From assembly GCF_003234795.2 (NCBI RefSeq), contig NZ_CP126268.1, positions 1,674,001 through 1,738,000 of the forward strand: a DNA stretch of 64,000 nt, in the 5' to 3' direction. A program made the translations under genes and the position numbers. Origin of the DNA: Curtobacterium sp. MCLR17_032 (lineage in GTDB: Bacteria > Actinomycetota > Actinomycetes > Actinomycetales > Microbacteriaceae). Position 1 is the stretch's first letter, and each line of letters begins with the position of its first letter. Below the pieces are notes generated by a model. It saw only the letters and a program-made list of their open reading frames with translations, ran no database searches and was not told the DNA's origin. This document shows, piece by piece, positions 10,215 through 19,259 of the stretch.

Positions 10215-12143
10215 GTGAGCCTGCTCGCCAGCATCACGTCCCCGCGCGACCTGAAGCGTCTCTCCGACGCGCAGATGACCGAACTCGCCGCCGAAATCCG
10301 CGCCTTCCTGGTCGCCGAGGTCGCCAAGACCGGCGGCCACCTCGGGCCGAACCTCGGCGTCGTCGAGCTGACCCTCGCCATGCACCGGGTCTTCGAGTCG
10401 CCGCACGACCCCTTCGTCTTCGACACCGGCCACCAGTCGTACGTGCACAAGCTCGTCACCGGGCGCCAGGACTTCTCGCACCTGCGTGAGCGCGGCGGCA
10501 TCGCCGGCTACCCGCAGCGCAGCGAGTCGGAGCACGACATCGTCGAGTCCTCGCACGCGTCCTCGTCGCTGTCGTGGGCGGACGGCATCTCCCGCGCCTT
10601 CCAGCAGACCGGGCAGTCCGACCGCACGGTCGTCGCGGTGGTCGGTGACGGTGCCCTCACCGGTGGCATGACATGGGAGGCGCTCAACAACATCTCGGAC
10701 CAGAACGACCGCCGCCTGGTGATCGTGGTCAACGACAACGGCCGCTCGTACGCGCCGACGATCGGTGGGATGGCCCGGTTCCTCAGCTCGGTCCGCACCC
10801 GCCGCGAGTACCGCACGCTGTACGAGAAGAGCCGCGCCGCAGCCGACCACTTCGGCGCGCCCGGGCGTGCGGTGTACCGCGGCCTCCGTGGCGGACTGCA
10901 CGGGTTCCTGTCGCGCTTCACGAACAACGAGGCGCTGTACTCGAACCTCGACATCAAGTACATCGGCCCCGTCGACGGGCACGACCAGCAGGCGATGGAG
11001 GCGGCGCTCCGGCAGGCGAAGGGCTACGGCTCGCCCGTCATCGTGCACGTGATCACCGAGAAGGGGCACGGCTTCGAGCCCGCGCTCCGCGACCAGGCGG
11101 ACCAGTTCCACGCCGTCGGGCACATCGACCCGGAGACCGGCGAGTCGCTCGACAAGGCCTCGGGGCCGTCGTGGACCTCCGTCTTCGCCGCCACCCTGGC
11201 CGACGTCGGTCACGAGGACCCGCGCATCATGGCGATCACCGCGGCGATGCTCCGCCCCACCGGGCTGCACCTGTTCCAGCAGGCCCACCCCGACCGGGTG
11301 ATCGACGTCGGCATCGCCGAGCAGCACGCGGTCACCACGGCCGCAGGTCTGGCGTACGGGGGACTGCACCCCGTCGTGGCCCTCTACGCCACCTTCCTCA
11401 ACCGGGCGTTCGACCAGGTGCTCATGGACGTCGCCCTGCACCGCGCCGGGGTGACGTTCGTCCTCGACCGGGCCGGCATCACCGGCCCGGACGGTCCCTC
11501 CCACCACGGCATGTGGGACCTGGCGCTGCTCCAGGTGGTCCCGGGCATCCGGATCGCGGCGCCGCGCGACGCCGTCACCCTGCGCGAGGAGTTCCGGGAG
11601 GCTGTGGCCGTCGACGACGCGCCCACGGTCCTCCGGTGGTCCAAGGGCCAGGTCGGACCGGACATCCCCGCGGTGTCCCGGACGGCGGACGGGGTGGACG
11701 TCCTGCACGCCTCCGACGCGTCGGAGGACGTGTTGATCGTGGCCGTCGGGTCGATGGTGCCGACGGCGCTCGAGGCCGCTGGACTGCTCGAGGCGCAGGG
11801 CATCGGTGTCACCGTCGTCGACCCGCGGTGGGTCGTGCCGATCCCGGCGTCGCTCATCGACCTGTCGCGCGACCACCGGCTCGTCATCACGATCGAGGAC
11901 GGCGTCCGCGTCGGCGGCGTCGGGACCCGGTTGCGGCAGGACCTCCGCGCTGCCGGGGTCGACACGGGTGTGAACGAGCTCGGGCTGCCGGACGAGTTCA
12001 TCGCCCATGCGAGCCGCAGTCAGATCCTCGCCGATGCCGGGCTGACGGCGCAGGCGATCGCCCGCGACGTCATCGACCAGGTCGTCGGGACGAAGGTGCC
12101 CCAGGCGAAGCCGGCGCGGTCGCGGGAGTCCGCGGAGCGCTGA
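10215..12143 (+). CDS. dxs: 1-deoxy-D-xylulose-5-phosphate synthase
   Basis: First enzyme of the MEP isoprenoid pathway: condenses pyruvate and glyceraldehyde 3-phosphate with thiamine diphosphate. The length of 642 residues is normal. Seen: SSHASSSLSWADG, the ThDP motif GDGALTGGMTWEALNN, VNDNGRSYAPTIGG, the transketolase Pyr domain with AEQHAVTTAAGLA, and the C-terminal domain. GTG 10215 with AAAGGAG 5 nt upstream gives the typical MSLLASI start. It is monocistronic, between hairpins on both sides. Confidence 0.96.
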   Translation: MSLLASITSPRDLKRLSDAQMTELAAEIRAFLVAEVAKTGGHLGPNLGVVELTLAMHRVFESPHDPFVFDTGHQSYVHKLVTGRQDFSHLRERGGIAGYPQRSESEHDIVESSHASSSLSWADGISRAFQQTGQSDRTVVAVVGDGALTGGMTWEALNNISDQNDRRLVIVVNDNGRSYAPTIGGMARFLSSVRTRREYRTLYEKSRAAADHFGAPGRAVYRGLRGGLHGFLSRFTNNEALYSNLDIKYIGPVDGHDQQAMEAALRQAKGYGSPVIVHVITEKGHGFEPALRDQADQFHAVGHIDPETGESLDKASGPSWTSVFAATLADVGHEDPRIMAITAAMLRPTGLHLFQQAHPDRVIDVGIAEQHAVTTAAGLAYGGLHPVVALYATFLNRAFDQVLMDVALHRAGVTFVLDRAGITGPDGPSHHGMWDLALLQVVPGIRIAAPRDAVTLREEFREAVAVDDAPTVLRWSKGQVGPDIPAVSRTADGVDVLHASDASEDVLIVAVGSMVPTALEAAGLLEAQGIGVTVVDPRWVVPIPASLIDLSRDHRLVITIEDGVRVGGVGTRLRQDLRAAGVDTGVNELGLPDEFIAHASRSQILADAGLTAQAIARDVIDQVVGTKVPQAKPARSRESAER

Positions 12144-12208
12144 CGCTGACGCTGGCGCGGGCCGCGCGGCCGCGGTGCGGGGGCGCCGTGCCCGGCGCGC
12201 TTCGGCGT

Positions 12209-12270
12209 CGCACAACAGGAACCGCCCCGAACCATGGGATCCCGTGGTTCGGGGCGGTTCCTGTTGTGCG
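12209..12270. terminator. 62-nt near-perfect palindromic terminator
   Basis: 26-nt perfectly complementary arms (12209-12234 and 12245-12270) around a near-palindromic 10-nt centre containing GGGATCCC. It lies between dxs and the convergent fadB-like gene and can serve both. Confidence 0.85.
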
Positions 12271-12317
12271 GAGCCTGCCGGCGCCAGGCACTGGGCAGCA
12301 GCCACCCGGCCGCCGGG

Positions 12318-14456
12318 TCAGCGGGAGGCGGGCCCGACGATCGGCGGCTCGTGGAACGTGCCACCGAAGACCCGCTCGGACGCCCCGCTGCGGTCGAGGT
12401 ACGGGCTGATGCCGCCGGCCTGGAACGGGTAACCCGCGCCCAGGATCAGCCCGAGGTCGATCTCCTCGACGTGCTGGACGACCCCGTCCTCGAGCATGCG
12501 GTGCACCTCGTCGGCCAGGGCGTCCTCGAACCGGCGCTGCATCTCGGCAGCGTCGACCGGGTGAGCGTCCTTCTTCGACGGCGCGACGAGCTTCACGGCG
12601 GCGGAGTCGTACCCGGTCGCGTTGCCCTTCTTGTCGCGGGTCAGGATCGTCCCGTGCTTAGCGATCCGCTTCAGGCCGTCGCCCGGGTAGAAGCGCTCCG
12701 GCCACGCCGCGTAGTGCGAGTCGAGCACGTGCGCGCCGACCGGCAGGCCGACGAGCTCGAGCAGCTCGAACGGCGACATCGGCAGGCCCAGGGGAGCGGC
12801 GCCCTCGGCGACGGTCTCGAACGAGGTGCCCTCCTCGACGCCGCGCATGGCCTCGCCGAGGACGCGTGCGAGCACCCGGTTGACGACGAAGCCCGGCTGG
12901 TCGGCCGTGACGATCGCCGTCTTCTTCAGGGTCTTCGCGACCGAGAGCGCGGTGGCGACGGCCTCGTCGGACGTCCGGGAAGCGCGGACGACCTCGAGCA
13001 GCGGCATCACCGCGACGGGGTTGAAGAAGTGGAACCCGACCAGACGCTCCGGGTTCTGCAGCACCGACGCCATCTCGTCCACCGACAGCGACGAGGTGTT
13101 CGTGGCGAGGATCGCGTCCGGTGCGATGACCTGCTCGATCTTCCGGAACACCTCCTGCTTGACGCCCATCTCCTCGAAGACGGCCTCGATCACCCAGTCG
13201 GCGTCCGCGAAGGCGTCGTACGACACCGAACCGCTGACGAGTGCGGTGATGCGGTTCGCGTCGTCCTGCGAGACCCGGCCCTTGGCGAGCATCTCGTCCA
13301 CGGACTGGCGGATCCGGGCGACACCGGCGTCGACGCGCTCCTGCGAGACGTCGGTGATGACGACGGGGACCCCGAGTCGGCGGGCGAAGAGCAGTGCGAA
13401 CTGCGAGGCCATCAGCCCGGCGCCGAGGACGCCGACCTTCGTGACCTTCTTCGCGTCGACGCCCTCGGGAGCGCCGACCGGGCGCTTTGCCCGCTTCTGC
13501 ACCAGGTCGAACGCGTACATCGACGCGGCGAACTGGTCCCCGGCGAGCAGGTCGGCGAGGGCGTCGTCCTCCCCGGCGAAGCGCTCCTCGAGCGACCCGG
13601 ACTTGGCGGCGGCGACGAGGTCGAGCGCGCGGAACGGCGACTTCGGGACGCTGCCGATCTTCGACGTCACCTGCTGTCGGGCGACCTTGACGATGGTGCC
13701 CCAGGCGGCCTTCTCGATCATGCCGGGCTCGTTCTTGCGGACCACCTTGGTGCGACCGGACACGACGCCGTCAGCCCAGGCGACCGCGGACGGCAGGAAG
13801 GTCACCGAGGGGATGAGGGCGTCGCCGATGCCGAGGTCGACCGCGGCCTTCCCGTCCATCAGGCGGTTGTTCTTCAGCGGGTTCTCGACGATGACCCGCA
13901 GGGCCTTCTCCGGGCCGATCAGGCGGGGGAGCAGCGTCGCACCACCCCAGCCGGGGATGATGCCGAGGAAGACCTCGGGCAGCCCGATGCCCTGGGCAGC
14001 GGACGAGAACACGCGGTAGGTGCAGTGCAGCGCCACCTCGAGCCCGCCGCCGAGCGCGATGCCGTTGACGAACGCGAACGACGGGACTCCGAGCTCGCTG
14101 AACTTCCGGAGCGTGGCGTGGCCGAGCACACCGAGCTCGTGGGCGACCTCGCGGGAGGGCAGCGCTGCCGCCTGGGACAGGTCGGCGCCCGCGGCGAAGC
14201 AGTACTCCTTGCCGGTGATCGCGACGGCCTGGACGGTGCCGGCGGCTGCGGCGGCACGGAGCTCGTCGAGGACGCCGGACAGCTCCCGCATGGTGCGCGG
14301 GCCGAGCGTCGAGGGGCGCTTGTAGTCCTTGCCGTTGTCGAGCGTGATGAGCGCGAGCGTGCCACCGGAAGGCAGCGCGACGTGCTTGACGTACGAGTGG
14401 GTGACGACCTCGTCCTCGCTCAGCGCGGTCAGCTGGTCGATCGGGGTGGTGGTCAT
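12318..14456 (-). CDS. fadB: Fatty-acid oxidation multienzyme: enoyl-CoA hydratase / 3-hydroxyacyl-CoA dehydrogenase
   Basis: Bifunctional beta-oxidation enzyme of 712 residues. The N-terminal crotonase half shows the oxyanion-hole segment GKEYCFAAGADLSQ and FVNGIALGGGLEVAL, with PEVFLGIIPGWGG carrying the catalytic Glu. The C-terminal half is the NAD-binding 3-hydroxyacyl-CoA dehydrogenase: GVLGAGLMASQFALL Rossmann loop, ATNTSSLSVDEMA, and GFHFFNPVAVMPLLEVV with the catalytic His. MTTTPIDQL at 14456 starts 2 nt after the thiolase stop, so the pair forms one operon and together covers hydration, oxidation and thiolysis. FadB-like or FadJ-like cannot be told apart from sequence alone. Confidence 0.93.
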   Translation of the reverse strand: MTTTPIDQLTALSEDEVVTHSYVKHVALPSGGTLALITLDNGKDYKRPSTLGPRTMRELSGVLDELRAAAAAGTVQAVAITGKEYCFAAGADLSQAAALPSREVAHELGVLGHATLRKFSELGVPSFAFVNGIALGGGLEVALHCTYRVFSSAAQGIGLPEVFLGIIPGWGGATLLPRLIGPEKALRVIVENPLKNNRLMDGKAAVDLGIGDALIPSVTFLPSAVAWADGVVSGRTKVVRKNEPGMIEKAAWGTIVKVARQQVTSKIGSVPKSPFRALDLVAAAKSGSLEERFAGEDDALADLLAGDQFAASMYAFDLVQKRAKRPVGAPEGVDAKKVTKVGVLGAGLMASQFALLFARRLGVPVVITDVSQERVDAGVARIRQSVDEMLAKGRVSQDDANRITALVSGSVSYDAFADADWVIEAVFEEMGVKQEVFRKIEQVIAPDAILATNTSSLSVDEMASVLQNPERLVGFHFFNPVAVMPLLEVVRASRTSDEAVATALSVAKTLKKTAIVTADQPGFVVNRVLARVLGEAMRGVEEGTSFETVAEGAAPLGLPMSPFELLELVGLPVGAHVLDSHYAAWPERFYPGDGLKRIAKHGTILTRDKKGNATGYDSAAVKLVAPSKKDAHPVDAAEMQRRFEDALADEVHRMLEDGVVQHVEEIDLGLILGAGYPFQAGGISPYLDRSGASERVFGGTFHEPPIVGPASR

Positions 14457-14458
14457 GG

Positions 14459-15670
14459 TCAGGCCGCCTTCCGTGCCGCGGACTTGCTGAAGTTCGGGTT
14501 CTCCCAGATGACGGTGCCGCCCTGGCCGAGCCCGATGCACATCGTCGTGATGCCGTACTTGACGTCCGGACGCTCGGCGAACTGCGCCGCGAGCTGGGTC
14601 ATCAGACGCACACCGCTCGAGGCGAGCGGGTGCCCGACGGCGATCGCACCACCCCAGGCGTTGACGTTCGGCGAGTCCTGCGCGATGCCGTAGTTGTCGA
14701 GGAACGCGAGCACCTGCACCGCGAACGCCTCGTTGATCTCGAACAGGCCGATGTCGTCGATCGACAGGCCGGCCTTCAACAGGGCCTTGTCGGTCGCGGG
14801 CACCGGGCCGACGCCCATCACCTCGGGCTCGACGCCCGCGAAGGCGAACGAGACCATGCGCATCTTCGTCGGCAGCCCGTGCTCCTTCGCGCCGGCGTCC
14901 GAGGCCAGCAGACTCATCGTCGCGCCGTCGTTCAGGCCGGCGGCGTTGCCGGCGGTGACCCGTCCGTGGGACCGGAACGGCGTCTTCAACGCGGCCAGGG
15001 CCTCCAGGGTGGTGCCGGGACGCGGCGGCTCGTCGGCCGACACGATGTCCCAGCCCTGACCGGTGTTCACCTCGACCGGGATGACGTCCGGCTGCAGCTT
15101 GCCGGCGCCCCAGGCGGCGGCGTACCGCTGCTGCGACTGCACGGCGAAGGCGTCGGTGCGGTCCTTCGTGATGGCGGGGAAACGGTCGTGCAGGCGCTCG
15201 GCGGTGTTGCCCATCACGAGCGCGTCGGGGGCGACCATGCGCTCCGCGACGAAGCGCGGGTTCGGGTCGGCGTTGAAGCCCATCGGGTGACGACCCATGT
15301 GCTCGACCCCGCCGGCGATGGCGACGTCGGCGGCACCGAACGCGATCGCGCCGGCGAGGGTGGTGACGCTCGTCATCGCACCCGCGCACATGCGGTCGAT
15401 GGCGTAGCCGGGGACGGACTTCGGCAGGCCGGCGAGCATCCCGACGGTGCGTCCGAGGGTCAGGCCCTGGTCGCCCTGCTGGGTGGTCGCGGCGACCGCG
15501 ACGTCGTCGACGGCGGCTCCGTCGAGCGAGCTGTTCCGGTCGAGCAGCCCACGCATCGCGTGCACGGCGAGGTCGTCGGCGCGGGTCCGCCAGAACACCC
15601 CCTTCTCACCGGCGCGGCCGAACGGGGTACGGACACCGTCCACGAACACGACGTCTGATGTCTTCGGCAA
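14459..15670 (-). CDS. fadA: Acetyl-CoA C-acyltransferase (3-ketoacyl-CoA thiolase)
   Basis: A 403-residue thiolase, the last step of the beta-oxidation cycle. Active-site Cys in IDRMCAGAMTS near residue 95, NEAFAVQ, GHPLASSG with the catalytic His, and the second Cys in TTMCIGLGQGG near the C-terminus. The start is a TTG at 15670 (MPKTSDVVF), the only initiator matching the family N-terminus, with GGAGG 8 nt upstream. It is first in a two-gene operon with the fadB-like gene. Confidence 0.93.
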   Translation of the reverse strand: MPKTSDVVFVDGVRTPFGRAGEKGVFWRTRADDLAVHAMRGLLDRNSSLDGAAVDDVAVAATTQQGDQGLTLGRTVGMLAGLPKSVPGYAIDRMCAGAMTSVTTLAGAIAFGAADVAIAGGVEHMGRHPMGFNADPNPRFVAERMVAPDALVMGNTAERLHDRFPAITKDRTDAFAVQSQQRYAAAWGAGKLQPDVIPVEVNTGQGWDIVSADEPPRPGTTLEALAALKTPFRSHGRVTAGNAAGLNDGATMSLLASDAGAKEHGLPTKMRMVSFAFAGVEPEVMGVGPVPATDKALLKAGLSIDDIGLFEINEAFAVQVLAFLDNYGIAQDSPNVNAWGGAIAVGHPLASSGVRLMTQLAAQFAERPDVKYGITTMCIGLGQGGTVIWENPNFSKSAARKAA

Positions 15671-15753
15671 TGCGAGCCTCCAGATCCACAACGATCGGGC
15701 CGGAGCGACGTGTCACCCCGACCGGCCGGGCCTCGCCCGGCGACGCTCCGACG

Positions 15754-15759
15754 CTAGTA
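15754..15759 (-). promoter_or_regulatory. -10 element upstream of the fadA-fadB operon
   Basis: TACTAG on the minus strand lies 83 nt before the TTG start in the 126-nt gap between the fadA-like gene and the RNase D-like gene. The leader carries GC-rich dyads. No -35 is clear. Confidence 0.35.
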
Positions 15760-15796
15760 CCCCCGGCTGGGCAGGGGCACGTCGGTTGGGCGGTTC

Positions 15797-17179
15797 CTAC
15801 GAGCCGGTGGTCCCGGTGGCGTCGTCGGCCTGTCCGTCTGCGACAAGCGCGGCGTCGCCGGTCTGCGCGTCGGCATCCGGGTCGTCGGTCGCGCCGAGCG
15901 CGTCGGCGTCCGCCGTCGTGTCGTCCGGCCGGGAGGCCGTGGTCGCCGTGACCTCGGCCGCCGGGTCCTCAACGGAACGGTCCGCAGCCACCTCGAACGC
16001 GTGCGCGATGACCGACGCGGTCTCCTCGACCTGCCACGGCCGGGCGTCGTGCGACGCGAGGGTCGCCCCGACGGTCTCGGTCGCGACGGTCTTCGGCGGC
16101 GTCCAGGACACCAGACGCAGCGTCTCCGGCGTCAGCAGGTTCTCGACGGGCAGGTCGAGCTCGGCGGCACGCGCGGTGACGGCGGCACGGGCGGCGCGGT
16201 ACCGGCGGTCGGCGGCCGGGTTGCGTTCGGCCCATGCGCGGGGCGGCGGGAGGCTCGGCTCGCTCCCGCCACGCAGGCGCGGCAGGTCCTCGGTGGTGCG
16301 ACCCTCCTCGAGGGCGGCCCACCACCGGTCGAGTTCGGAGCGGCTGGCGCGGCCCGTGAAGGACTTCAGCGCTCCGAGTTCGGCACGCGAGGTCGGGGCG
16401 GCAGCGGCGGCGGCCACGATCGCCGAGTCCGGGATCGTCCGGCCGGGGGCGATGTCGGTCTCCTGCGCGTACGCGTCGCGGGCGAGCCACAGCGACCGGG
16501 CGATCGCGAGGGCCCGGGCACCGCGGAGCACGTTCATGCCCGACAGTCGGCGCCAGGGCTCGGCGCGCGGCGGCTTCGGCGCACGGGCGAGGACGGCGGC
16601 GAACTCCTCCTCCGCGATGCGTGCCTTGCCGGCTGCTTCGAGGACCGCGGCGAGCGAGTCGCGGAGGTCCGGCAGCAGTTCGACGTCGAGGGCGGCGTAC
16701 ACGAGCCAGGCCTGGGGCAGCGGCCTGGTCGACCAGTCCGCGGCGGAGTGCGCCTTCGCCAGGGTGATGCCGAGCAGCTGCTCGACGACCGCACCGAGGC
16801 CGACACGGGGGAAGCCGGCGATGCGCGCGCCGAGCTCAGTGTCGAAGATCCGGGTCGGGACCAGGCCGACCTCGCGGAGGCACGGCAGGTCCTGCGACGC
16901 GGCGTGGAACACCCACTCCTCGTCGACGAGCGCGGCCTGCAGGTCGGTGAAGTCGCCGATCGCGATCGGGTCGAACAGGAACGAGCCGGACCCGCGGCGG
17001 AACACCTGGATCAGGTAGGCCCGCTGCGAGTAGCGGTACCCGCTGGCGCGCTCGGCGTCGACCGCGACCGGACCGGTGCCGGCGGCCAGGCGGGCGACCG
17101 CGTCGAGGTACTCGTCGCGCTCCTCGATGACGTGGACGGCGGCGTGCGCGTCCTCGTAGGCGGGATCGGCGTCAGTCAC
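15797..17179 (-). CDS. HRDC domain / ribonuclease D-like 3'-5' exonuclease
   Basis: A 460-residue RNase D family protein. The DEDD exonuclease domain occupies about residues 15-200: VAVDAERASG (Asp and Glu), FHAASQDLPCL (Asp) and YAALDVELL (last Asp). An HRDC domain follows around LPRLRGG to RWWAALEEG and a second helical repeat. The last about 50 residues are an acidic Thr/Asp-rich tail. GTG 17179 has GGAGG 7 nt upstream and overlaps the end of DUF3000 by 8 nt, so the genes are coupled. The likely role is 3'-end trimming of structured RNAs. Confidence 0.88.
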   Translation of the reverse strand: MTDADPAYEDAHAAVHVIEERDEYLDAVARLAAGTGPVAVDAERASGYRYSQRAYLIQVFRRGSGSFLFDPIAIGDFTDLQAALVDEEWVFHAASQDLPCLREVGLVPTRIFDTELGARIAGFPRVGLGAVVEQLLGITLAKAHSAADWSTRPLPQAWLVYAALDVELLPDLRDSLAAVLEAAGKARIAEEEFAAVLARAPKPPRAEPWRRLSGMNVLRGARALAIARSLWLARDAYAQETDIAPGRTIPDSAIVAAAAAAPTSRAELGALKSFTGRASRSELDRWWAALEEGRTTEDLPRLRGGSEPSLPPPRAWAERNPAADRRYRAARAAVTARAAELDLPVENLLTPETLRLVSWTPPKTVATETVGATLASHDARPWQVEETASVIAHAFEVAADRSVEDPAAEVTATTASRPDDTTADADALGATDDPDADAQTGDAALVADGQADDATGTTGS

Positions 17180-17768
17180 GGGCGAGCCTCCGGGGGGCCA
17201 GGAGCGAGACACCGTCCGAGGCCGGGGGGAGTCCGGCGAGCATCGCCACGATCTCCTCCCACGCCTGCACGTGCGGCGTCAGGTCGTCGTCGAGGGGCGT
17301 CCACGACGCCCGCAGTTCCAGTTGGGCACCGTCGCCCTGTGCCGCGAGTTCGCCGTACCCGCGCGAGATGATCTTCGTCGCCGTGCCGGACGCGTTGCCG
17401 TACCGGGCACCGTGCGCGTCGAGGGCGTCGACGAGCCAGCTCCAGGTGACGTCGGCGACGAACTCGTCGACCCCGATCTCGGGCTCGAGCGGGGCCTGCG
17501 CGAAGGTGACGATGCGGTACGCGCCGCCCCACCCCTCCGGCTCGGCGGGGTCGTGCAGGGCGATGAAGCGTCCGGTGCCGAGGTCGGAGTCCACACCGTG
17601 CACCGCGCCCGACACGTCCGCCGCCAGGGCGAGCGAGAACGGGGCGATGCGACTCGGCGACGGGATCTCGGTGACCGTGGTCTCGGTGCGGGTCCTGCCG
17701 CTCGACACGAACTGGCGGAGACGCGCGAACGCCTCCGGTTCGGCGTCGGGGTCTCGGGATTCGGGCAC
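17172..17768 (-). CDS. DUF3000 family protein
   Basis: A 198-residue actinobacterial DUF3000 protein, function unknown. Conserved stretches include GRFIALHDPAEPEGWGGAYR, VADVTWSWLVDAL, GTATKIISRGYGEL and LRASWTPLDDDLTPHVQAW. It habitually precedes an RNase D-like gene in actinobacteria, as here. GTG 17768 lies 6 nt after a TAGTCT hexamer, so the transcript is probably leaderless. Confidence 0.88.
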   Translation of the reverse strand: MPESRDPDAEPEAFARLRQFVSSGRTRTETTVTEIPSPSRIAPFSLALAADVSGAVHGVDSDLGTGRFIALHDPAEPEGWGGAYRIVTFAQAPLEPEIGVDEFVADVTWSWLVDALDAHGARYGNASGTATKIISRGYGELAAQGDGAQLELRASWTPLDDDLTPHVQAWEEIVAMLAGLPPASDGVSLLAPRRLARD

Positions 17769-17774
17769 GGATGC

Positions 17775-17784
17775 AGACTAGGCT
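17775..17784. promoter_or_regulatory. Overlapping divergent -10 elements
   Basis: The minus-strand hexamer TAGTCT (17780 to 17775) and plus-strand hexamer TAGGCT (17779-17784) share two base pairs. The minus one ends 6 nt before the DUF3000 GTG. The plus one is 99 nt before the hydrolase ATG. Two polymerases could not occupy both at once. Confidence 0.5.
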
Positions 17785-17883
17785 CCGGACCCAGCACCGG
17801 TACGGGCGGCACGCCGTCCGCCCCGCAGTCGTGCTGCCCGCAGTCGCCCTCGTCCTGAGTCGTCCTCTTCCTGGAAGGCCCGC

Positions 17884-19077
17884 ATGGCCCGCCGTCCCGA
17901 TGCCGTCCGGTCCGTCGGCCTCCTCGCGCTGGGTGCCGGCGTCACCGCCGCTGCCGTCGGCGTCGCCGTGGTCGCCGGCTCGGTCGCCGCCGTCGCCCGG
18001 GCCGTGGTCACCCCGGACCGCAAGCGCACCGAGCGGGTGCCGATCACGGCCGTCGACCTGGAGGCGCGCACCGTCTCCCTGGGACGCAGTCCCGACACCG
18101 AGTCCCCGGGTCGGTACAGCCTGTGGTTCGGTGGCGCGACGGGGCACATGCGCATCGGCGAAGTGCTCGACACCACCGACACGACCGTCACCCGCCGGGT
18201 CATCGCCGTCGACGCCGGCGACCCCACCGTCGCCCGACGCGGCCGGTGGGGCGGCTGGTTCTACCTGACCCCGGGGGAGCTCGGGGTGCCGGTCGAGGAC
18301 GTCGACGTGCAGACCCCGAACGGCCCCGCCCCCGCCTGGGTCGTCCGTGCCGAGGACCCGGCCGCGCCCTGGGCCGTCCTGGTGCACGGCCGGGGCGTGA
18401 CCCGGGCCGAGACGATCCGTGCGGTACCCGTGTTCCGGGCCGCCGGCTACTCGGTCCTGCTGGCGTCGTGGCGGAACGACGGCGTCGCACCACCGAGCCC
18501 GGACGGTCGCTACGGCCTGGGGTCGACCGAGTGGCAGGACGTCGACGCCGCCCTGGACTGGGTCGCGCAGCAGGGCGCCACGAGCGTCGTGCTGATGGGC
18601 TGGTCGATGGGCGGTGCCGTCGTCCTGCAGACCCTGGTGCGCTCGGGCCTCGCCGGACTCGTCAGCGGCGTCGTCCTGGAGTCGGCGGTCGTCGACTGGC
18701 ACGCGGTCCTGAAGTCGCAGAGCCGGGCGCTCCGGCTGCCCCGACCGGTGCGGAAGGTGGCGCAGTGGGTCCTCCGCACACCCGTCGTCCACCGGGTCGC
18801 CGGACTGGACCAGCCGATCGACCTGCGGGAACTCGACATGGTCGCCCGCGCCGACGAACTGCGGGTGCCGATCCTGCTGCTGCACAGCGACGACGACGGG
18901 TTCGTACCGGCATCGGCGTCGTACGCACTCGCCGCGGCCCGGCCGGACCTGGTGCAGCTCGAGGTCGCCCACGTCGCGCGGCACACCAAGCTCTGGAACC
19001 ACGACGCCGAGTGGTTCGACGCGCGGATCCTGGCGTGGCTGACCGACGTGGTGCGGCCGGCGGCCGACGTGCGGTGA
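17884..19077 (+). CDS. Membrane-anchored alpha/beta hydrolase
   Basis: A 397-residue alpha/beta-hydrolase. The N-terminus carries one hydrophobic segment (about residues 11-38, Ala/Val-rich), probably a membrane anchor or signal. The fold follows from about residue 165: HGRGVTR oxyanion region, nucleophile elbow GWSMGGAV, the acid in LLHSDDDGFVP and the His in ARHTKLWN. The substrate is unknown; the family includes esterases and lipases. It stands alone between a divergent promoter and a repeat-rich gap. The stop codon lies inside a 14-bp tandem repeat. Confidence 0.82.
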   Translation: MARRPDAVRSVGLLALGAGVTAAAVGVAVVAGSVAAVARAVVTPDRKRTERVPITAVDLEARTVSLGRSPDTESPGRYSLWFGGATGHMRIGEVLDTTDTTVTRRVIAVDAGDPTVARRGRWGGWFYLTPGELGVPVEDVDVQTPNGPAPAWVVRAEDPAAPWAVLVHGRGVTRAETIRAVPVFRAAGYSVLLASWRNDGVAPPSPDGRYGLGSTEWQDVDAALDWVAQQGATSVVLMGWSMGGAVVLQTLVRSGLAGLVSGVVLESAVVDWHAVLKSQSRALRLPRPVRKVAQWVLRTPVVHRVAGLDQPIDLRELDMVARADELRVPILLLHSDDDGFVPASASYALAAARPDLVQLEVAHVARHTKLWNHDAEWFDARILAWLTDVVRPAADVR

Positions 19078-19116
19078 CATGCGTGCGGTGACGTGCGCGC
19101 GGTGACGTGCGCGCGG
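19069..19116. repeat. 14-bp tandem repeat, 3.4 copies
   Basis: Units of the form GYGCGGTGACRTGC start inside the last codons of the hydrolase gene (19069) and run through three full copies and a partial one to 19116. The first copy supplies the stop codon. Confidence 0.75.
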
Positions 19117-19141
19117 TTCCCGACGTACGGTGACCGACGTC

Positions 19142-19182
19142 GGCCGGGAGGCGCGGGACGAGCTATGACGCGCCTCCCGTCC
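19142..19182. repeat. GACGGGAGGCGCG-type inverted repeat, likely terminator
   Basis: Arms at 19142-19155 and 19169-19182 (right arm CGCGCCTCCCGTCC), one mismatch. It lies between the convergent hydrolase and immunity-array genes, so it probably ends both transcripts. Confidence 0.65.
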
Positions 19183-19259
19183 GTCGGGTGGTGACCACCC
19201 GACGTGCGCGCCGCGACCGGCCCGTCTGCAGCGCCTGCCCGCCTCAGCGGCTACCGGCT

